Shown: positions 59,452 through 64,000 of the stretch, piece by piece
How positions within the stretch are numbered: position 1 is the first letter of the stretch
Layout: every line of letters starts with the position of its first letter
Assembly: GCF_904063065.1 (NCBI RefSeq)
Contig: NZ_CAJFCL010000013.1
Coordinates: 25,190 to 89,189, forward strand
DNA length: 64,000 nucleotides
Source of the DNA: Pseudomonas paraversuta
GTDB lineage: Bacteria > Pseudomonadota > Gammaproteobacteria > Pseudomonadales > Pseudomonadaceae
Direction of reading: 5' to 3'
Made by a program: the position numbers and the translations under genes
Notes under the pieces: generated by a model
Told to the model about the DNA's origin: nothing
Databases searched by the model: none
The model's input: only the letters and a program-made list of their open reading frames with translations

Positions 59452-60237
59452 ATGTCAGACCCATCTGCCGCGCCGGTACTGCTTGAATTCCCGGCCCCGG
59501 GCGTCGCTTTGCTGCGGCTTAATCGCCCCCAGGCCACTAACGCCCTGAGCCTTGAGCTGCAAGCCTTGCTGTCACGCTATTTCACAGAGCTGGCCGAAAA
59601 CCCCGAAGTGCGCTGCATCCTGCTGACTGGCGGCGACAAGGTGTTTGCTGCGGGCGGCGATATCAACAGCATGGCCGGTGTCGGCCCGATCGATATTTAC
59701 CAGCGCCATACCGAGCGGGTCTGGGCCCCCATCCAGCACTGCCCCAAGCCGGTGATCGCGGCGGTGTGCGGTTACGCCTACGGCGGCGGCTGTGAACTGG
59801 CGATGCTGGCCGACATTATTGTGGCCGGGCGCAGCGCGAAATTTTGCCAGCCGGAAATCCGCATCGGGATCATGCCGGGAATCGGTGGCACCCAGCGTCT
59901 GGTGCGCGCCGTGGGCAAGGCCAAAGCCATGCGCATGGCATTGACCGGGCAGCCGATCACCGCCGAGGAAGCCTGGATCTCCGGGCTGGTCAGCGACCTC
60001 GTGGATGATGACCAGGTGCAGGCCCAGGCACTGAAGATGGCGACGTTGATCGCTGCGATGCCGCCACTGGCTGCCGAGCAAATCAAGGAAGTGATTCTGG
60101 CCGGGGTCGATGCCCCGCTGGAGACCGGCCTGGCCCTGGAGCGTAAAGCCAATGCGTTGCTGTTTGCTTCGCGGGACCAGAAGGAAGGCATGCAGGCGTT
60201 TATTGAAAAACGTGCGGCGGTGTTTGAAGGCAAGTAA
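59452..60237 (+). CDS. Enoyl-CoA hydratase/isomerase family protein
   Basis: A 261-residue crotonase; ATG at 59452, eight bases after TGAGGA, preferred to the frame's earlier codon. Oxyanion-hole motifs are FAAGGDINSM and CGYAYGGGCELAMLADII; both Glu positions of a hydratase are present (GGCELAM and PEIRIGIMPGIGGTQRL). It looks like a bona fide enoyl-CoA hydratase (FadB1x/PaaF-like) that could process beta-oxidation intermediates from ring B/C/D fragments. Single rightward gene at the edge of the cluster, under the divergent copy of the element. Confidence 0.88.
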   Translation: MSDPSAAPVLLEFPAPGVALLRLNRPQATNALSLELQALLSRYFTELAENPEVRCILLTGGDKVFAAGGDINSMAGVGPIDIYQRHTERVWAPIQHCPKPVIAAVCGYAYGGGCELAMLADIIVAGRSAKFCQPEIRIGIMPGIGGTQRLVRAVGKAKAMRMALTGQPITAEEAWISGLVSDLVDDDQVQAQALKMATLIAAMPPLAAEQIKEVILAGVDAPLETGLALERKANALLFASRDQKEGMQAFIEKRAAVFEGK

Positions 60238-60374
60238 GGGCGCGCGCTCGCTTCGAAGACAATGCTGGCGATGATCCACGCAATCAGCCAGGTCGCTGCA
60301 GGAAACCCGCCGCAGTCTCATGAACTGCGGCAGGTTAGCCCGGCACGCACCAGCCGCTTTATTCCAGAGCTGAC
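60238..60374. other. Short gap after the enoyl-CoA hydratase
   Basis: Convergent 137-bp gap with neither a credible gene nor a strong terminator that I can see. It is the only place for an immunity gene directly behind the RHS gene, and it is too short for a usual one. Confidence 0.5.
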
Positions 60375-63300
60375 CTAACGTCGTACATTCATGAAATTAT
60401 TAAAGTAATTTGTCCTGAACGCTCCGCCTATGGTCCAGGCGACTTCGTCTGCAGCAACAGGAACCACATAATCAAAAAACGCTCTGTTGACCGGATTCTG
60501 CATAGTTTGAAAACTGATACCTGCTGCATGCCTTCTGAATTCCGGGGTGAAGGTTCTCAAGCTCTCAGGATCGATCCCGTTGAGGTGCAAATCCACCGGC
60601 AGGTTTCTGGCCCGGCCATGGGTTGCGATCACCCTGACCTCACGGACATAAGATGGATTGTTGGCGAACACAGGGAAATTGACACCGCCGCTGGTAACGG
60701 TGTGACCGGGTACAGTATTGAGTGGCAAGGGTAATGTTGGCCTTGGATGTGCGCCTTGATAATAGGCTCGCACTTCGTTGAATGCCTCCATGCTGCTGAT
60801 ACTGTGGTGATAGGCCGAAACAGGAGCCGCACGGCTCAATGGGTCTGCTGATCCGGCAATGTCCATATGGCGAATTGCGCGCCATGCCTCGCCCTGATCC
60901 ACGGCCTGGAAAGCCAGAGTTCGCAGGCTCAAGGGCTGGAATCTGCCGGGTGGAAACCCCTGGCCCCTGCCCCCTGCATGTTGCAGTTTGTACTGCCAGC
61001 TGCCCACGAACTTGCCGGCACTTTTGACTCCCTTGGCCGCAGCCCCGGCCATCGACGGGGCCGCCGAAGCCAGCCCGGTTGCCATGCCCACCCAGCCCAG
61101 AATCCGCCCGGCATTCTCATTGCCACTGGCCAGCAAGGCTATCGAGGCCACATCCGCTGCCAGCGACACCACACTCAAGGTCGCAGTGGTGACGGCCGTT
61201 ACATAGCTGGCGGTCAGTGCTGCAGTGGGTGCCGCCAACGCACCCAGGGAGGCCACGGTGCCGACCAGTGCCAGCGCGAGCCCGGCCGCCGGTAACAGCC
61301 AGTCCAGCCACGAATGACCCGATGGATCGATGCGGTTGACCGGATCCCCGGCGCAGTAGGCATAGCCATTGAGGCCGCCTTCGCCGAAGGGGCTGAGGCT
61401 GTCACGGCTGTGGAAACGCATCAGTGCGGGGTTATAGATGCGGTAATCGCCGAGGAAGTACCAGCCGCTGTCCTGTTCGCGCAAGGCGCCGGCGTAGCCC
61501 AGTCGGCTGGTGCCGGGCTGGCTCTGGCCGTAGGCGCCGTAGACCGGGGTGTTCAGGCTGTCGTTGGCCTCAGTGGTTATCGAGCCCTGGGCATCGGTGC
61601 CCAGCAGCATCACTTCGCGCACTGCCGATGCCAGTCGACTTTCTGCCACGGGAACAGCGCCGGCCCTTACCCAGCGGGTCTGGGTGTCTTCACCCATCTC
61701 GCAGCTGAGCTGGCCGCCGGTGTGGTAACGCCAGCGCGGGCCATTAGTGTCCTCGGTCTTGATGATGTTGCCCGCCGGGCCGTAGTGCCAGCGGCGCTCG
61801 CCGGTAGGCAGGGTTACCCCGATCAGTCGGCCCAGGGCGTCGTAGTGCAGTGGATTGCCTTTCTCGTCGCGTTTGAGATTGCCCAGAGCGTCGTACTCCA
61901 GGGTTACCGGTGCCGGATAATCGGCGCGGCTGTGGCTGACGCTGATCAGCTGGGTGAGATCGGCGGGGTTGTAGCCGAATACGCTGACATTGTTGGCGCT
62001 GGCGTCGGCAAAGACCGTTTCCAGACGCAGGACGTTGTCGAGGGCGTCGTATTGAAAGTGCTGCTCGCGGTAAGGGTGGCCGTGAGCATCCTTCGGTAAG
62101 TCATGACCGCTCAGACGATGGGTAATCATCCGTCCGCGGTTGTCGTAGTCGAAGCTTTCACCGCGCACCAGTGTGCCGTCGCGGGTCAGTTCACGCTGCG
62201 CAAGCTTGCCGTCTTTACGCCATTGCTGGGTCTGGATTTCAAGGGACTGTCGGGTGGGCGTGCGGGTAGCCGTTTCACGACGGGCCGGGCGGCCCAGGCT
62301 GTCATAGCCCAGGGTTACGGTCATGTCCCGCGAGCCATCGTTTGATTGGGTTCGCTGCTGGTGAATCCGCGACGCTGCATCGTAAGTAATGCTGATGCTC
62401 ACATCGGGACCTTGCTGCACGCTCAAACGCCCGAATTCATCGTACTGGCAGCGCTGCTCGGCACCGTCGGCATCGGTCAGGCGCGTTACTGTGCCCGCCG
62501 GTGTGGTGCTTTGCTGTTGCGAGCGCGGCTGATCACCTTGCCAGGCGTAGTCGGCTTTGCTCAGTTGGCCGGACGGTGACCAGTGATCTTTTTGCAGACC
62601 CAGATTGCCTTGGGCTTCCAGCAAACGGCCACTTAGCGGATCGTATTTATTGAATACGCTGATCCCGGGCGCTTGCAGCGACAGCAATGCGTCGCTCAGC
62701 TCCGGTTGGCGCTCACTCTTCACCCGGGTACCGTCGGGCAGGATTTGGCTATGGGCGTGGATTTCTCCTTCGGCATATTCCCATTCAGATACACCCTGCC
62801 CGACCTTTTCCCACACCAGTCGGCCCAGACCGTCATATTTACGCTCGCCCAGCAGGACTTCATTAGTGCCCAACGACGGATGAGTGATCGAGACCGTGGC
62901 CGGTAAATCACCGTCATGGCCTTGGGCGTAGGTGCGTTTAATGAGGGAGCCATCAGGCAGCGTGGTGGATACCAACCGGTCCCGCGCATCCCATTCTTGG
63001 CGGGTCTCCCGGCCCATGGCATCGGACTGGCTGATGCAACGGCCAAGGCCGTCATAGCTCCAGCGCAAGGTGTGTTGCAACTCCCCTTGGGCGCAAAATA
63101 ATTGCTCGGTCAGCGGCTTGCCATCCAGAGTATGGGTGGTCACGGTTCTGGCCCCGGCCACACCCTTGGCATCGGTCTGCCAACTGCTGCCGGTCAGGGC
63201 TACCGGGTCGGCAAGGGTGTGTTGGGTGACACCGTCCGCGCCGGTTTCAGTCAGCACATTGCCCCAGTCATCAAAGGTGCGTTCAGTGGTCAGGCTCAGG

Positions 63301-64000
63301 GCCGGGACGTCTTCATTACCCGGGTCGTAGCTGGTCTCACGGAACACCCGGCCCAGCACGTCATATTCCGCAGTCCAGGCGGTATAGGTCGTACCACTGT
63401 CGGTCTGTTTTTCCCGGCGGATTTCCCGGGCCATGCCATCGAGCCAGACAGTTTCCTTACGTCCGGAAGCTCCGATTCGGGTCTGGCAGCGCTGGTTCGC
63501 TGACAAGGAATAGGCCCAATTGACCTCAGCCTCGAACGCCGAATCCGGAGCCGCGACTTCCTGAGTCACACGCCCCAGGGCATCGTGGGCAAAGGCCATG
63601 CGCAGCTGCTCGTCGGTCTGCTCGGTGACCATTAGCCCCGAGTACAGATCTTGTGAGGATTGGGCAACAGTTGAGTGCCCATCGTGCCCGGTAACTGTCA
63701 CATTTTCCTGCAACACGGCACGTTGAAGAGAGCGGGTGTCTGGCGCTTGGGTCAGGGTGTAGCTGTAGGCCCGGGTGGTGCCTTTACCCTCTACGGTTCT
63801 GGTTTCGCTGAGCATGCGAGCGTGATGGGGCGAGGCCGGATCGTTAATGAAATTTTGCGTCGAGCGGCCCAGCTCGGTGGACTGATTGCCCTCAACCAGC
63901 AGCAACCGCTCTTCACTGCTCTGGACAAATGTCGGCAATGCAAACCCGGGAGCATCCCCACGCACGGGCAGGGATTGATAGCGATATCGGGTCTGCTTGA
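60375..64000 (-). CDS. RHS-repeat polymorphic toxin-like protein (5' end outside window)
   Basis: The frame is open through the last base of the window, so the N-terminus lies beyond it; about 1208 residues are visible. Many YD/RHS repeats are seen (YDALGRVTQ; WDARDRLVSTTLPDG; YDEFGRLSVQQGPD; YDALGNLKRDEKGN), then the RHS core ending RFHSRDSLSPFGEGGLNGYAYCAGDPVNRIDPSGHS. The final approximately 320 residues are a different, partly hydrophobic domain (60375 to about 61345) of unknown type. RHS shells encapsulate a C-terminal toxin; such proteins serve in interbacterial or insecticidal attack. No recognisable immunity gene follows. Confidence 0.9.
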   Translation of the reverse strand, partial: KQTRYRYQSLPVRGDAPGFALPTFVQSSEERLLLVEGNQSTELGRSTQNFINDPASPHHARMLSETRTVEGKGTTRAYSYTLTQAPDTRSLQRAVLQENVTVTGHDGHSTVAQSSQDLYSGLMVTEQTDEQLRMAFAHDALGRVTQEVAAPDSAFEAEVNWAYSLSANQRCQTRIGASGRKETVWLDGMAREIRREKQTDSGTTYTAWTAEYDVLGRVFRETSYDPGNEDVPALSLTTERTFDDWGNVLTETGADGVTQHTLADPVALTGSSWQTDAKGVAGARTVTTHTLDGKPLTEQLFCAQGELQHTLRWSYDGLGRCISQSDAMGRETRQEWDARDRLVSTTLPDGSLIKRTYAQGHDGDLPATVSITHPSLGTNEVLLGERKYDGLGRLVWEKVGQGVSEWEYAEGEIHAHSQILPDGTRVKSERQPELSDALLSLQAPGISVFNKYDPLSGRLLEAQGNLGLQKDHWSPSGQLSKADYAWQGDQPRSQQQSTTPAGTVTRLTDADGAEQRCQYDEFGRLSVQQGPDVSISITYDAASRIHQQRTQSNDGSRDMTVTLGYDSLGRPARRETATRTPTRQSLEIQTQQWRKDGKLAQRELTRDGTLVRGESFDYDNRGRMITHRLSGHDLPKDAHGHPYREQHFQYDALDNVLRLETVFADASANNVSVFGYNPADLTQLISVSHSRADYPAPVTLEYDALGNLKRDEKGNPLHYDALGRLIGVTLPTGERRWHYGPAGNIIKTEDTNGPRWRYHTGGQLSCEMGEDTQTRWVRAGAVPVAESRLASAVREVMLLGTDAQGSITTEANDSLNTPVYGAYGQSQPGTSRLGYAGALREQDSGWYFLGDYRIYNPALMRFHSRDSLSPFGEGGLNGYAYCAGDPVNRIDPSGHSWLDWLLPAAGLALALVGTVASLGALAAPTAALTASYVTAVTTATLSVVSLAADVASIALLASGNENAGRILGWVGMATGLASAAPSMAGAAAKGVKSAGKFVGSWQYKLQHAGGRGQGFPPGRFQPLSLRTLAFQAVDQGEAWRAIRHMDIAGSADPLSRAAPVSAYHHSISSMEAFNEVRAYYQGAHPRPTLPLPLNTVPGHTVTSGGVNFPVFANNPSYVREVRVIATHGRARNLPVDLHLNGIDPESLRTFTPEFRRHAAGISFQTMQNPVNRAFFDYVVPVAADEVAWTIGGAFRTNYFNNFMNVRR

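Overview
The window reads as a chromosomal segment of a Pseudomonas (fluorescens/putida-type). The evidence is the housekeeping genes typical of that genus (cti, nfuA, metH, cysI with its DUF934 partner, sohB, cbtAB-cobE-cobM behind a cobalamin riboswitch) and many Pseudomonas-style REP palindromes with TGTAGGAGCGAGCTTGC and GGGAGCTGGCTTGCCAGC cores. There is no phage, insertion sequence, CRISPR array, tRNA or rRNA.

Layout. 1-2000: end of a NodT-type efflux outer-membrane lipoprotein and a TPR/HEAT membrane-anchored protein. 2082-9260: a signalling island with a large CHASE3-GAF hybrid kinase carrying three receivers, CheR, a receiver-less CheB, a receiver-kinase protein and two single-domain receivers. 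9338-11778: cobalamin riboswitch, then cbtB-cbtA-cobE-cobM. 11875-18732: nfuA, cti and metH, the last with a MetR-type box. 18842-21552: a DUF2970 protein, an unlisted 37-residue membrane peptide, cysI and DUF934. 21645-27328: sohB, a histidine phosphatase, an SCP2 protein, an LvaA-like phosphotransferase with an SDR, and a Gfo/Idh/MocA oxidoreductase.

27404-60237 is a contiguous catabolic cluster of about 33 kb that I interpret as aerobic steroid, most probably bile-acid, degradation. Ring C/D genes are ipdC, an EchA20-like hydratase, ipdB and ipdA, preceded by an HsaC-like extradiol dioxygenase. An HsaD-like hydrolase lies at 44091. Two separate side-chain removal modules, each with an Ltp2-like aldolase and DUF35/MaoC hydratase parts, four acyl-CoA dehydrogenases and two CoA ligases fit the two rounds of aldolytic shortening needed for a C5 bile-acid side chain. 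A central block has a BaiE-like NTF2 protein, an OYE reductase, two SDRs, an MFS transporter and a BaiCD-like flavoenzyme. It looks like a module for epimerising and eliminating ring hydroxyls and reducing the products. DUF1302 and DUF1329 envelope proteins and an MBL-fold hydrolase complete the set. No KstD, Ksh, HsaAB, side-chain aldehyde dehydrogenase or transcription regulator is present, so the pathway needs loci elsewhere.

The most striking unlisted signal is a 17-bp element, (A/G/C)GTC-N5-GGACGATG. It occurs in five intergenic positions of this cluster, always 60-87 bp upstream of and pointing at the first gene of a transcription unit. It looks like the binding site of one dedicated activator and defines the regulon inside the window.

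60375-64000 is the 3' part of an RHS-repeat polymorphic toxin-like protein with an unrecognised C-terminal domain and no visible immunity gene.
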